DNA from: Sphingobium sp. CECT 9361 | GTDB lineage: Bacteria; Pseudomonadota; Alphaproteobacteria; Sphingomonadales; Sphingomonadaceae | Assembly: GCF_918741285.1 (NCBI RefSeq) | Contig: NZ_CAKKNC010000008.1 | Coordinates: 124,001-188,000, forward strand | Direction: 5' to 3' | Length of the DNA: 64,000 nt | Part shown: piece by piece, positions 38,352 through 47,694 of the stretch | Layout of the letters: every line of letters starts with the position of its first letter | Position numbering within the stretch: the stretch's first letter is position 1 | Notes under the pieces: model-generated | What the model was told of the DNA's origin: nothing | The model's database searches: none | Seen by the model: the letters and a program-made list of their open reading frames with translations, nothing else | Position numbers and translations under genes: made by a program

Positions 38352-39470
38352 TCAGCAGGCGCGTCGTACGATGGGGAGCGTCAACTCCACCAGAAAGCCG
38401 CCGCCCTCTTGTGTGCGAGCATTGATCCGCCCGTTCGCGCCGAAGCGTGCCGAAAGGCGATCGCGAACGTTAGCAAGACCGATACCGCTGCCGCGATCAT
38501 GATCCTCCGGAAGGACATCGCCATCGTTGCGGACGCTGACCATGAGCATATTGTCTTCCTCTCGTGCGAAAATGGCAATGGTCACTGGGCGGGACGTGCG
38601 CGAGACGCCATATTTTATAGCATTTTCCACTAGTGGCTGCAGAATGAGACCGGGGACGCAGCAATTCATGACATGCGGCGGAATATCGATCAGCGTACGC
38701 AATCTGTCAGGGAACCGCACCGCTTCGATATCGAGGTACAGCTTTTGCAACTGCACTTCCTCGGACAGCGGCACATCTTCCAGCGGATCGCCAGTCAGGC
38801 TGGCACGGTAGAAGTTAGAGAGCGACATGATCATCTGCTCGGCTTCATCGCGTCGGTCCTTCATCACCAGGCTGGACAGTGAATTGAGCGTGTTGAACAG
38901 GAAGTGCGGATTTACCTGATAGCGCAAGGAACGAAGCTCGGCCTGCTGCGCGGTCTTTTCAAGCCGTGCGGCCCTGCGCTCCACGCGGCGCACTTCAGCC
39001 GCATAGGAGAAAGCCAGGTAGAGTGCGGCCCATGCCGACAGAAAGAAATAGCGGCCAATGGCGAATTCCGCGATTTCCTTCAGCGCGTAGCCTTGTTCGG
39101 AATGAATCTTTTCTTTGGCCAGGTCTGGGAAAATGCCTGCCGGATCGTAGAAATAAAATACGTAGTAATTGGCTAGCGCGATCAATATCGAGCAGGGTAT
39201 GGCAGCCCCGAACGCGACCAAAGTCCGCTTGGTCAATGTCGCCGTGTCAAACCGCCGGATGACCAGATAGAGTCCCCAGGTCACCACGATTCCTATCACG
39301 GTGACGATGATCCGGCGTCCCGCCATCGCCCCTTGAGCCTCGAATCCCATAACGAAGGACCGGAGCGTCACCAAGCCGATATAGAACAGCCAAAAGCCGA
39401 GAATGGAATAGAGTGCGACGATCGGCGAAATGCCCCGTTCGTCCTCATCAGGATAAGGTGTCATGAGCAT
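38352..39470 (-). CDS. LytS/YehU-like sensor histidine kinase
   Basis: The membrane kinase has four hydrophobic helices in the first 170 residues, a short coiled coil and a His_kinase domain with the phospho-accepting histidine in LRYQVNPHFLFNTLNSLSSL, followed by an ATPase domain with N box LVENAIKYGVSR and G box GSGIGLANVRDRL. I use the ATG at 39470 (372 residues); the frame opens with TTG at 39485. It acts with the LytTR regulator just downstream. Confidence 0.92.
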   Translation of the reverse strand: MLMTPYPDEDERGISPIVALYSILGFWLFYIGLVTLRSFVMGFEAQGAMAGRRIIVTVIGIVVTWGLYLVIRRFDTATLTKRTLVAFGAAIPCSILIALANYYVFYFYDPAGIFPDLAKEKIHSEQGYALKEIAEFAIGRYFFLSAWAALYLAFSYAAEVRRVERRAARLEKTAQQAELRSLRYQVNPHFLFNTLNSLSSLVMKDRRDEAEQMIMSLSNFYRASLTGDPLEDVPLSEEVQLQKLYLDIEAVRFPDRLRTLIDIPPHVMNCCVPGLILQPLVENAIKYGVSRTSRPVTIAIFAREEDNMLMVSVRNDGDVLPEDHDRGSGIGLANVRDRLSARFGANGRINARTQEGGGFLVELTLPIVRRAC

Positions 39471-39603
39471 TGTCTTAGTGGCCAAGCCTTAACGTGTCGT
39501 GGGTTCAACTGGGCGCCCGTCGAAATGCCGCGCAAGTTGGTCGATAAAGTGGGGGAACAGCCGGTGCGCCTATTCGTTGTCCGGTCAGAATAAGGAGAGC
39601 GCT

Positions 39604-39828
39604 ATGACAACGGTAACCCCAAATGTTCATGCCGATGAGGATCACGGCAAGGATCGCGCCAGCGATACGCAGGATCGGCCGATGACCACCGAGGAAAATC
39701 TCGATGAGACCCTTGAGGATTCCATGGACGCATCGGATGCGCCGTCGATAACTCATCCCAGTGACAAGGGCGACCCAGTTCCTTCATCGGGCTTTCCAGA
39801 AGATACCGATAAGAGTGCCAACCGCTAA
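39604..39828 (+). CDS. Small acidic hypothetical protein, 74 residues
   Basis: A strong AAGGAGA site precedes the ATG. The product is very rich in Asp, Glu, Ser and Thr (for example TTEENLDETLEDSMDASDAP) and has no predicted structure, so it is probably intrinsically disordered. I recognise no family. The Shine-Dalgarno site and codon pattern support expression. Confidence 0.6.
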   Translation: MTTVTPNVHADEDHGKDRASDTQDRPMTTEENLDETLEDSMDASDAPSITHPSDKGDPVPSSGFPEDTDKSANR

Positions 39829-40013
39829 TTGCACATTGCTGCACTGCAGCATTATTTTGTTGCGCCGACATTCAAAATCTGATCCCTTGCCACCATCCGG
39901 CCATAAAAGAATGTTCGGATATGAATGTCGGTGGAACATGCGCTTAAGCCTTCGGTAACTATGGGAGGCGCATGATCTGCTTGTCTGGGCCTAAACTGGT
40001 TGGAGGCATGCAC

Positions 40014-40565
40014 ATGAATACGAATGCAAAACCCGCTGATGGGCAAATGGCCCTTGCTGAAATGCGCGAGTTCGCAAGTTTTCCTTCCTCCACCCAGCGC
40101 TATATCCGTCGTTCCCTGGACGTTGGCTTGCACCGTCGCGACGCTATGGAATTGTGGTCGCGTGATGTCGTCGAAGCGGCGAGTATCCGGGCACAGGTGC
40201 GTATCTACGATCGGTTGGACCAGATCAAATCGATGGTTCCTGACGATAGTGGCCTGGATCAGGTCGAACCTTTCATGGTACCCCTCGTCACAGTGTCTGC
40301 GTTCGATCTTGGGCAGGACCGTTTGATCAGCTTTTCGGCTTATCGTTTTCTGTACGAGCGCCTGATCGGCGCAGGTGCGCGTCCATGGTTGCCTGGGGCA
40401 TTTTGCGCGGCGGCCAGCCTACCGCATCTTCATCCTGAAAAGCGCCGAGTATTGCTGCAGTCGATTAGCGAAGCAGCAGCTACGGCTGCCGGCTGGTCGA
40501 ATCGCGAGCCGAGCTTCTATCCAGAATGGGTAGAGAAGGTGGATACGTCAAAGGCGCCTAATTGA
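40014..40565 (+). CDS. Hypothetical protein, 183 residues
   Basis: A soluble, mostly helical protein without recognised domains. GGAGG lies seven bases before the ATG at 40014, so I prefer it to the upstream ATG at 39972. Visible segments include RYIRRSLDVGLHRRDAMELW and DLGQDRLISFSAYRFLYERL. No context clue to function. Confidence 0.6.
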   Translation: MNTNAKPADGQMALAEMREFASFPSSTQRYIRRSLDVGLHRRDAMELWSRDVVEAASIRAQVRIYDRLDQIKSMVPDDSGLDQVEPFMVPLVTVSAFDLGQDRLISFSAYRFLYERLIGAGARPWLPGAFCAAASLPHLHPEKRRVLLQSISEAAATAAGWSNREPSFYPEWVEKVDTSKAPN

Positions 40566-40761
40566 GCCTAAGGCCCTCCTGATTTATTTCAGGGTGCGGC
40601 GTGTCTTTTTCCGTGATCGTAGAATCGTCCGACAGTTGATATTCATCTTGATGATTGTATCGAGAGGCGGAGAAGCATGGCCGAAATGCTGACGAGAATC
40701 TCTCGCCACGGATAACCAAGGCTTAAATTCGGTATGCCAGAGCATAAATTGGGAGTGTCAC

Positions 40762-41139
40762 ATGATCGTTCTTAAAGCTGCGTTGGCAATGACTGCGGTC
40801 GCCTGCACGATTACCGCGGCTTCAGCTCAGGACGCTGCAAAGGGTGCGGCTCTGTTCAAGCAACGCTGTTCGATATGTCATGTGGTAGAGCCGGGGAAGA
40901 AGGGCACCATAGGACCCAATCTTTTGGGGGTTGTAGGACGGAAAGCCGGAAGTCAGAGCGACTTTCCTTATTCCCCCGCGATGAAGAAAGCGCCAATCGT
41001 GTGGTCAAAGGCTAGCTTGGACACGTTCCTTACGGCGCCCAACAAGCTCGTGCCGGGTACTCGGATGGTGATTGCGATCCCTGTCGCGCCACAGCGCGCT
41101 GACATTGTTGCTTATCTTTCGACATTGTCCGGGAAGTAG
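40762..41139 (+). CDS. Periplasmic class I cytochrome c
   Basis: The 125-residue cytochrome has a signal peptide (cleavage near ITAASAQDA, about 22), haem motif CSICH (about 36-40) and axial methionine in VPGTRMVIA (about 102). It resembles small mitochondrial-type cytochromes such as c2 or c552. Unlike the cytochrome at 13142-13681 it lacks a lipobox and tether, so it should be soluble. It may shuttle electrons between membrane complexes. Confidence 0.9.
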   Translation: MIVLKAALAMTAVACTITAASAQDAAKGAALFKQRCSICHVVEPGKKGTIGPNLLGVVGRKAGSQSDFPYSPAMKKAPIVWSKASLDTFLTAPNKLVPGTRMVIAIPVAPQRADIVAYLSTLSGK

Positions 41140-42011
41140 ACAAACGGGTCGGGCTACATGCGTTCGACGATGTTGCTCCGTCCCTAGATGGCGTACTTGC
41201 CGGCGAAATAGACCTTGCGGTTTCGCTTGGCCGGATAGCGGCAATTGTGTCGCGGCCGGCGAGCCAAGCGCATGCCGGGCGACCAAATTGGCTTTCAGAG
41301 CGCGCAGCAGTCGATGGTTTCAGTGGACATAATGGCAAGATATGCGGGCTGCGCCGGTTCTGACCATCAGGCTGTCGATGCTTCCGTGCCCTGAATGGCC
41401 GAGCCTCCCTATTTCGACACTGTTGCAAAGCCATTCCGTCCCCGTAACGTAGCACAACAATATTGGTGACCGGCCAAAATCGGCGCATGCACACGCTTAG
41501 CTGCAGGGCTAGATAAGAACAGCCCAGCCCGTAACGTTTCTTTTGCCGGACATGACTGCTCTAATAGGCTCATCTGTCATCGCTTAAGATGGAGCGAAAA
41601 ATCGGAATATTGCCATAAAATTCTCTCATATAGAGTTTTATGCATAATTAATGCTTGCCAAGGCGAGCTGCGGGTGATTTATTTCGCAAGTTGGCTTGTC
41701 TTCCCTTAGGGTGGATGGCCTGGTTGCGAGGGGCGCTGGGTGAACTCTCTGAACGAAACGCGGATGGCTCAATCCAGGAAATAGAGGGTCACTTGAGTTT
41801 GGCGAATGGGCGCTTTGTTCTGCGAGGTGCCAATGCCGTGTCGAAGGTGGAAGATAGTAATGCGCAAGAAGGTTGAGTTGGCGGCCGTGCTCCGCATGGC
41901 AGGTGTAGCAGGGCCATCGGCAGTCTCCCATTTTGCAATGTTCGACCAGAACGAAGCTCTGCAAAGAAATGGTGGGAGCGTGAGCTACATGGTAAAGCAC
42001 GGAGAGAGAGT
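41140..42011. other. 872-base region without a supported gene
   Basis: I see no convincing reading frame here. The left half is ordinary GC-rich sequence, possibly a gene remnant. The right half contains a promoter-like motif (41624-41641, TCTCATATA-N5-TTAT) and a leader (about 41700-42011) related to the sequence upstream of the paralogous gene at 51514. It is the left edge of the lower-GC accessory region. Confidence 0.5.
41624..41641 (+). promoter_or_regulatory. Shared upstream motif TCTCATATA-N5-TTAT
   Basis: The same pattern is found at 47205-47222 and 53726-53743 (before both TonB receptor genes) and in a variant TCTCTTATA-N4-TTAT at 51233-51249 (before the second paralogous exported protein). 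It may be a common promoter or regulator site of this cluster. Confidence 0.4.
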
Positions 42012-42785
42012 ATGAAGATGAAGATCGCGAAATTTGCTCTTCTGGCTGCCTTGAGCTTCGGTGCACCGTCTATCTCTCCCGCCATGGCTGAAAGCAACGC
42101 ACAAACCCCAAATATCAACGGGGTGTGGCGTAACTACACGAAGAAATTCACAAACGATGACTTTTTTGGTGAGTACGTAGTGCCGAACGGTGGCCCCAAG
42201 TTGAAGGAGCCATATTCAACTCAGTGGAAGGCATTTCGAGCCGAACGTGAGGCGAAACTCAAGGCGGGTACACCTCTCGTGGACTCAAGCACATTATGCC
42301 TCCCGGAAGGGATGCCTGCGGTCATGTATGCTCCATTTCCGCTGCAAATTCTGCAGACACCGGGTCAGGTCACTGTGCTCGCCGAATTCCTGACTCAGAC
42401 GCGGCGAATCTACCTCGACGTGCCGATGCCGGCCCCGGATGACAATGCGCCTTCCTATTATGGTTTTTCTACCGGACATTGGGAAGGGGATACGCTTGTG
42501 GTTACCACCAAGGGTGTGCGTGAGGACGTTACCTTCTTTGACATCCCACACAGCGATGAAATGACGATTACCGAACGCATCAAGCTTAACGGACCCGACT
42601 TGCTCGAGGATCAGATCACCATTGACGATCCCAAGAGGTTGTTGGAGCCGTACCAGTTTGCTTTTGGATATAAACGAAACGATGACTATCGGATGACCGA
42701 GTATTTTTGCGATCGTGAAAATTCGCTCACCACGGTGAACAAGGATGGCACTGTAACCATGAAATTGGATCAGGGCGAAGAGTGA
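42012..42785 (+). CDS. Exported protein of unknown function, copy A
   Basis: The 257-residue protein has a signal peptide (MKMKIAKFALLAALSFGAPS, cleavage near PAMAESN). The mature part carries motifs of a widespread uncharacterised family in sphingomonads and other Proteobacteria: LCLPEGMPAVMYAPFPLQIL, QTPGQVTVLAEF, TGHWEGDTLVVTTKG and DIPHSDEMTITERIKL. Function is unknown; it is probably periplasmic and beta-rich. A close paralogue lies at 51514-52275, and the two share their first 40 or so bases and related leaders. Confidence 0.82.
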   Translation: MKMKIAKFALLAALSFGAPSISPAMAESNAQTPNINGVWRNYTKKFTNDDFFGEYVVPNGGPKLKEPYSTQWKAFRAEREAKLKAGTPLVDSSTLCLPEGMPAVMYAPFPLQILQTPGQVTVLAEFLTQTRRIYLDVPMPAPDDNAPSYYGFSTGHWEGDTLVVTTKGVREDVTFFDIPHSDEMTITERIKLNGPDLLEDQITIDDPKRLLEPYQFAFGYKRNDDYRMTEYFCDRENSLTTVNKDGTVTMKLDQGEE

Positions 42786-42867
42786 ACCGATGGGGTGCGG
42801 GCATTTCCACGATCTCTGCGCTATCGAGGAAGGCCGCACCGCAACGGCAATATATGCAGGTTCGCAG

Positions 42868-44241
42868 TCAGCTTACAACTAAATCGACACGCTGAACATT
42901 GAAGGAAAGCCCCGGCATATATCGCCGGAGAAAATCCAACGACACCATATTGCGTTCTTCTGCAGTAGCGGCTTTCTCGAGTGCAGCGGTGAACAGGGAT
43001 TCATCGCGGGCAAACTCCCTGATGCCCTTGATGTCAGACCAGACGAATGCGAACGACTTCCCATCCGCAGAAATCCATTTGGGGGAAATTCTTGGCAGGT
43101 AAGCGCGCGCTTCCCGATCGCCGCCGGGCATCCATGCCGTGTCCTCATGTATCTGGCGCCAAGGCCCCCAAGGCGTTGTCGAGACCCAGAACCCCAGATA
43201 GCTGGGTTTGCCGAACTCGGTGCCGTCCGGTGCGCAACCGATGCCTGCGCTGGCCATCATATAAAGACCAAGTGGCTCATTGAAGACAAAGCTTGGAAGC
43301 CACGCTTCCACGACGAGATCGCCCGGCATGAGGTTCGTGCGGTTGATCCAGCCGCGAGGGAAACTGTGAACGACTGCCCGTGCAGCGATGTCCTTGATCC
43401 AACGCGGCGTGCCATCGCCTGCAGAGCCGGCGAAAAATTCATAGGCGTGTCGATCGAGGATTTTCTCGACTTTCACTCTGAACATCACGAGCTCGTTCAT
43501 CCGCCCGTCAATATTCCCGTTGACCCCATAGGCGTATATGTAGCCATCGCGGTTGGCACTGTAATCCCGGCCCATCTGCAAGATCGAGAGCAGCGAAAAG
43601 CAGCCGTCCGGTTCATTAAAGAATGCCAAGCGATCGCGTGACTGCTCCTCCCAGTCTTCCCAGTGAACGGGGGAGGTACCATCCTGGTTGTGCCAAGTGC
43701 GTCCCCCATCATCAGAGTAAATGAGCTTGCATCCGGTCCAATGCCGAGGGCGATCTTTGGCGCGGTCGAGCGTGCTTAAAAAATGGTAGATGCGCCCACG
43801 CACCGCAAGCAGCCCGCCACCGACATAACGGGGAAGTTGCCCCGAACGTGAAATTTCGTTCAAATCCGGATAGTTGCTTACATCGGAAAACGTGGCGTTC
43901 TGCACGTTGCCGTCAATGGTCCAAAGTCGCGAGTAATATAAACTCTTCGGCTTTTCGGCCCAGCCGGTGCCACCATTCACCGCTACATACTGGCGATCTT
44001 GGGCACCCCAGGACATCTGATACCCATGGCCCATGCCGCCTAGCCGGGCAGTGGTTTCATCGCGCCGAATAGCAGCCTTGACGTCTGAAGCGTGGAAGCC
44101 AGAGGCAAGGGTGCCTGCAAGGCTGCCCGACGCGTGTGCCGCATAGCCTGCGCCTACGCCCAAGGATAAAATCTGCTTTAGAATATTGCGTCGATCCGAC
44201 TCAAAATCGACTTTGCATGTGCGATCCGATGTAGAGTGCAT
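42868..44241 (-). CDS. DUF4185-like exported protein
   Basis: The 457-residue protein has an N-terminal twin-arginine-like signal (SDRRNILKQILSLGVGAGYA) and a beta-propeller-like body with an Asp-box LIYSDDGGRTW. Segments such as YYSRLWTIDGN and YLGFWVSTTPWGPWRQIHED resemble DUF4185, a family distantly related to glycoside hydrolases of the propeller type. I start at ATG 44241, preceded by GAGG, instead of the in-frame ATG at 44277. Its substrate, perhaps a carbohydrate or glycosylated compound taken up by the nearby receptors, is inference. Confidence 0.72.
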   Translation of the reverse strand: MHSTSDRTCKVDFESDRRNILKQILSLGVGAGYAAHASGSLAGTLASGFHASDVKAAIRRDETTARLGGMGHGYQMSWGAQDRQYVAVNGGTGWAEKPKSLYYSRLWTIDGNVQNATFSDVSNYPDLNEISRSGQLPRYVGGGLLAVRGRIYHFLSTLDRAKDRPRHWTGCKLIYSDDGGRTWHNQDGTSPVHWEDWEEQSRDRLAFFNEPDGCFSLLSILQMGRDYSANRDGYIYAYGVNGNIDGRMNELVMFRVKVEKILDRHAYEFFAGSAGDGTPRWIKDIAARAVVHSFPRGWINRTNLMPGDLVVEAWLPSFVFNEPLGLYMMASAGIGCAPDGTEFGKPSYLGFWVSTTPWGPWRQIHEDTAWMPGGDREARAYLPRISPKWISADGKSFAFVWSDIKGIREFARDESLFTAALEKAATAEERNMVSLDFLRRYMPGLSFNVQRVDLVVS

Positions 44242-44386
44242 GGACTTTATCCTCACAGATGGCTGATGGTATCTCATTCAAAATTCAGCGTGGTACGGAT
44301 CTTTTGGGGACATCATGGGACGGGGAACAGGTTCTTCCGCGCCCGTTTCTGGATGGCGCTGAGTGAAGCCAGTAAAGGCGCGTTTC

Positions 44387-45721
44387 CTAGCTCCCACGGC
44401 TTACCGACGCTGCCAAGCTGGCGCGATAATATCTGCGGCCAAATCCGAGCAACAGCAGGCAGGCGGTTGCCGCTAAGCCGATCACGATCGCCAGCGAAGA
44501 ATCGACAGCGCGATCGTCCTGAAAATAGCGATCGGTGACCAGTGCGACCAGTGTCGTTCCGATACCCATGCCGATGATGTTGGAGACCAAGAGGAAGAAG
44601 GAGGCGATCTGCGCGCGGAGGTGCTTCGGGGCTAACACTTGAATCGACGCGGCTGAGGTGGATAGCGGGAACGATGAGAAAAACATCGCCGGCACGAGGA
44701 GCGCGACAGATAGTTGCAAATTGTTCGCCAGAGCCGCACCGACCGCCGACGGTAGCATGAACGCCGCTCCAATAATTCCGCTGAGCATCGCTGCATCGGT
44801 GCGACCACGCTTTTGCAGGAAATCTATCAGCCAGCCGCCGCAGAATGCGCCTGAAGTGCTACATACCAGCAGAATGCTGCCGAGAAGATAGCCGGTTTGG
44901 GTTGCGCTAAGCCCAAATTTGCGGATGTACAGCGCTGGCGTCCAGTTCATCAGCGCATATTGGCACATCGCAAAGAACGAAAAGCCGATGAACAAGAAAA
45001 AGAAAGTTCCGGCATGTGCCCGGACGAACCGAAGCCCGTCTCCGATCGCAGGGGAGTGTGCCGTCGATACCACTGCTTGGCTCCGCGGATCGCGAATGGT
45101 CATCAGCACAGCGAGCGCGATCAGGAGGCCAGGGATGCCGACGATAAAAAACGTGAACTGCCAGGAGCGAATAGTGCCAAGCAGGCCGACGTCCACCAGA
45201 GGCGTGCTCTTGAGGAGGGCGATGACATAGCCGCCGACGAGAAAGGCCAGCCCTCCGCCCAAAAAAGCGCCCATCGAGTATGTCCCCAGTGCACGACCCA
45301 ACTTCTCTCGTGGGAACATGTCACTGAGCATCGAATAGGTTGCAGGTGTCAGTGCGGCCTCACCGACTCCGACTCCAACACGAGCGACAAACATGTGCGC
45401 GAAGTTTCTGGCTAACCCGCATGCGACAGTGGCCAAGCTCCAGAAAGCAATGCCAGCGGCAATGATACGTACGCGCGAGAAGCGATCGGCGAAGTAGGCG
45501 ATCGGCAAACCCATGATCGCATAGAATAGAGAAAATGCCAGCCCGCTGAGCAGGCTGAATTGTGTGTCCGAAATGGCGAGGTCTGCTTTGATTTCTTCGA
45601 TAAGCAGCGATAATATCTGGCGGTCGATGAACGAAAAAACATAGGCTAGAGTAAGGAGCAGGACGACGTACCACCGATAGGCGTTCGTGGTCGTCGATGG
45701 TTCCGTCAGGGTGTTCGTCAT
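44387..45721 (-). CDS. Spinster-like MFS transporter
   Basis: A 444-residue, 12-helix MFS protein with the motifs FSFIDRQILSLLIEEIKADL and GVGEAALTPATYSMLSDMFP of the spinster-like family that is expanded in sphingomonads, often next to TonB receptors and catabolic genes. It probably moves a small organic acid or breakdown product. It lies next to the IclR gene and the DUF4185 gene on the same strand. Confidence 0.88.
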   Translation of the reverse strand: MTNTLTEPSTTTNAYRWYVVLLLTLAYVFSFIDRQILSLLIEEIKADLAISDTQFSLLSGLAFSLFYAIMGLPIAYFADRFSRVRIIAAGIAFWSLATVACGLARNFAHMFVARVGVGVGEAALTPATYSMLSDMFPREKLGRALGTYSMGAFLGGGLAFLVGGYVIALLKSTPLVDVGLLGTIRSWQFTFFIVGIPGLLIALAVLMTIRDPRSQAVVSTAHSPAIGDGLRFVRAHAGTFFFLFIGFSFFAMCQYALMNWTPALYIRKFGLSATQTGYLLGSILLVCSTSGAFCGGWLIDFLQKRGRTDAAMLSGIIGAAFMLPSAVGAALANNLQLSVALLVPAMFFSSFPLSTSAASIQVLAPKHLRAQIASFFLLVSNIIGMGIGTTLVALVTDRYFQDDRAVDSSLAIVIGLAATACLLLLGFGRRYYRASLAASVSRGS

Positions 45722-45984
45722 GCTCTGCTCCCCGAGAGCGCACTATGTCACCCCCACTTCAAATCCCGCGCACCACGCTAGCCCGCCAATCGCTGGCGGG
45801 CTTCGAGTAATCTTGTATAATGCGATTTAATCACAAAAAAATCCTACGATAAAGCATATAAAATGACCTATGTGCATTTTATGAGATTATGTTCAAAATT
45901 CAGGTTATTTATGCGGTCTCGAATCTATGTGCGCCCAAGGACAGGTCGGGGTGCTTATCTAACGGAGCAGTCAGCGGTCAGGAC

Positions 45985-46740
45985 TTAGAACGCTGTAGTC
46001 GCCAGATTTATGGCAATGCGATCAGCCGTTTCGGTGACTCTTCCGATGACAGACTCATCGCGCAACAGGGCAAACATTTCTTCAGTCCCCACCGCGCAGA
46101 TGCTCCCTACCGCTTCCTTGGTTCCAGGCCGAAGGATGGGGGCGGCAATGCCCTTCAGGCCGCCTGTCAGTTCGTTACTGGTAACACAATATCCGTCCTT
46201 GCGTATCTTCTTGGTGGCCCGGGAAAATTCCTGCCATGACCAGTCATGATATGGATGATTGGCGTTGCCGACAATTTTCTCCTCGAACAGTTTATGGAGT
46301 CGCCGACCTTTTTGATAGGAAAGGAGGACTTTTGATTGCGCGCCGGAGAATAGAGGTATGGGCTGGCCTCGTCCGAAATGGAATGCAAAGCTCTCCGTCG
46401 GTTCAACGATGTAAGTGTTGATGATCCGGTCGTCGTAAAACACACTGGAAACCACTGCGAGACGCGTTTCCTCAGCGAGTTGGTGCATCGCCTCCCGTCC
46501 TGCGATGAGAATAGGGTCGTATTGCCGCATCATCCAGTCCAGTTCGATGATACGTGGCCCAAGGCTATAATTGCCACTGCCCACCCGGGTTATGAGGCCA
46601 GCGTCGCAAAGATCTCTCACGTGCCGGTAGACCGTAGCTTTCGACAGACCTGTCCGTTCTAAAATAGTTTCAGCGCTTACCTGAAGAGAATCCGGGCCGA
46701 AGAAATCCAGGATTTCCAATATCTTGCTTAGTGTACTCAT
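45985..46740 (-). CDS. IclR family transcriptional regulator
   Basis: The 251-residue protein has an N-terminal winged HTH (SAETILERTGLSKATVYRHV) and a C-terminal IclR effector domain (about 75-250) with the pattern GIAAPILRPGTKEAVGSICA. IclR proteins control catabolic or transport genes in response to small acids or aromatics. It likely regulates the divergent TonB receptor gene at 47390 or the adjacent MFS gene. Confidence 0.9.
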   Translation of the reverse strand: MSTLSKILEILDFFGPDSLQVSAETILERTGLSKATVYRHVRDLCDAGLITRVGSGNYSLGPRIIELDWMMRQYDPILIAGREAMHQLAEETRLAVVSSVFYDDRIINTYIVEPTESFAFHFGRGQPIPLFSGAQSKVLLSYQKGRRLHKLFEEKIVGNANHPYHDWSWQEFSRATKKIRKDGYCVTSNELTGGLKGIAAPILRPGTKEAVGSICAVGTEEMFALLRDESVIGRVTETADRIAINLATTAF

Positions 46741-47389
46741 TTTCCTGCAGACCTTTATGACGTCTCCTGAGATGGGCGCCGATTTTCGGTTTCTAACTTG
46801 TCTTATTTTTTAAAACGGGGGCATGGTTCTCCGATAAGTTTCAGATTCTGTTGATTTATTCGGTTGTGTGCAGCGGCAAAAATTTAAACGTACCGACGAA
46901 TATTCAAAATTCGGTTTTGGCCCAGACAAACGCTTGTCATCGACCCTGGCGTTAAGAGAAATCCTTCTGATGTAAGCAATCTGCTCCCGCCATATTCTCG
47001 TATAATGTGAATAATTTCGAATTTATACGCCTTTTTATTCGCTCTAAGTGGCTGATATCAATGGGCGGTCCGGCGTGCCTACGAGCTGCGAGGCATCGAC
47101 CCGAAACAGACTATCAGGAACGCAAGCTAGCGCTGCTTGGGCGCAACCGTCTGTTTCACGAGTGCGTTTACTAGACCTGCCACGCAGAAGAAAATGTCAT
47201 TAATTCTCATATATGTGGTTATAGCGGAATATTACTGGTTGATGACACGCAATTAATGTGATTTATTCTCAATATTGGTGGTCGCACGCCTTCGGACAGC
47301 TAAAAAATCCTGAAGCCGCACAATACGGCGCAACCGAAGCTGCCTCATCACCAAGCCGGCCAGGGGTGGTCATATTGGGGAGATACATC
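46741..47389. other. AT-rich divergent intergenic region
   Basis: No supported gene. The region lies between the divergent iclR and TonB receptor genes and should hold both promoters. The right part (from 47195) is the start of a long duplicated segment that also precedes the second receptor. TCTCGTATA near 46995 is a weaker copy of the shared motif. Confidence 0.5.
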
Positions 47390-47694
47390 ATGAACGCTTA
47401 CATGCGGGGAAAGACGGCTACGCAGACCAAGAGTGCACGGCTCGCCACCATTGCGCGCACGCACACCAGCGGATTGTGCGCGCTTGGACTGGCGCTTGTG
47501 CCAGCATATGCGTCCGCTCAGCAGACGGCAGGCCAGTCTGCCCGCGGTGCTTTAGAGAGTGGGGATATCATCGTTACCGCCCAGAAACGCGAAGAGCGTT
47601 TACGGGATGTACCAGTGCCCGTTACTGCCGTCAGTGCCAGCACCCTGACCGATCAGAACCAGACCAGAGCGCAGGACTTTTTCTCGAATGTTCC
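47195..47694 (+). repeat. 500-base near-identical repeat, copy 1 (promoter and receptor N-terminus)
   Basis: This segment matches 53716-54216 at all but about seven positions plus one extra A in the second copy, counted by eye. It covers the promoter region, the Shine-Dalgarno site, the signal peptide and the first 100 or so codons of the TonB receptor gene. Similarity drops sharply at both edges. Confidence 0.9.

Noticed and set aside
41140..41620. Transposase or integrase remnant
   Set aside because: No frame gave recognisable transposase residues and no terminal inverted repeats were visible.
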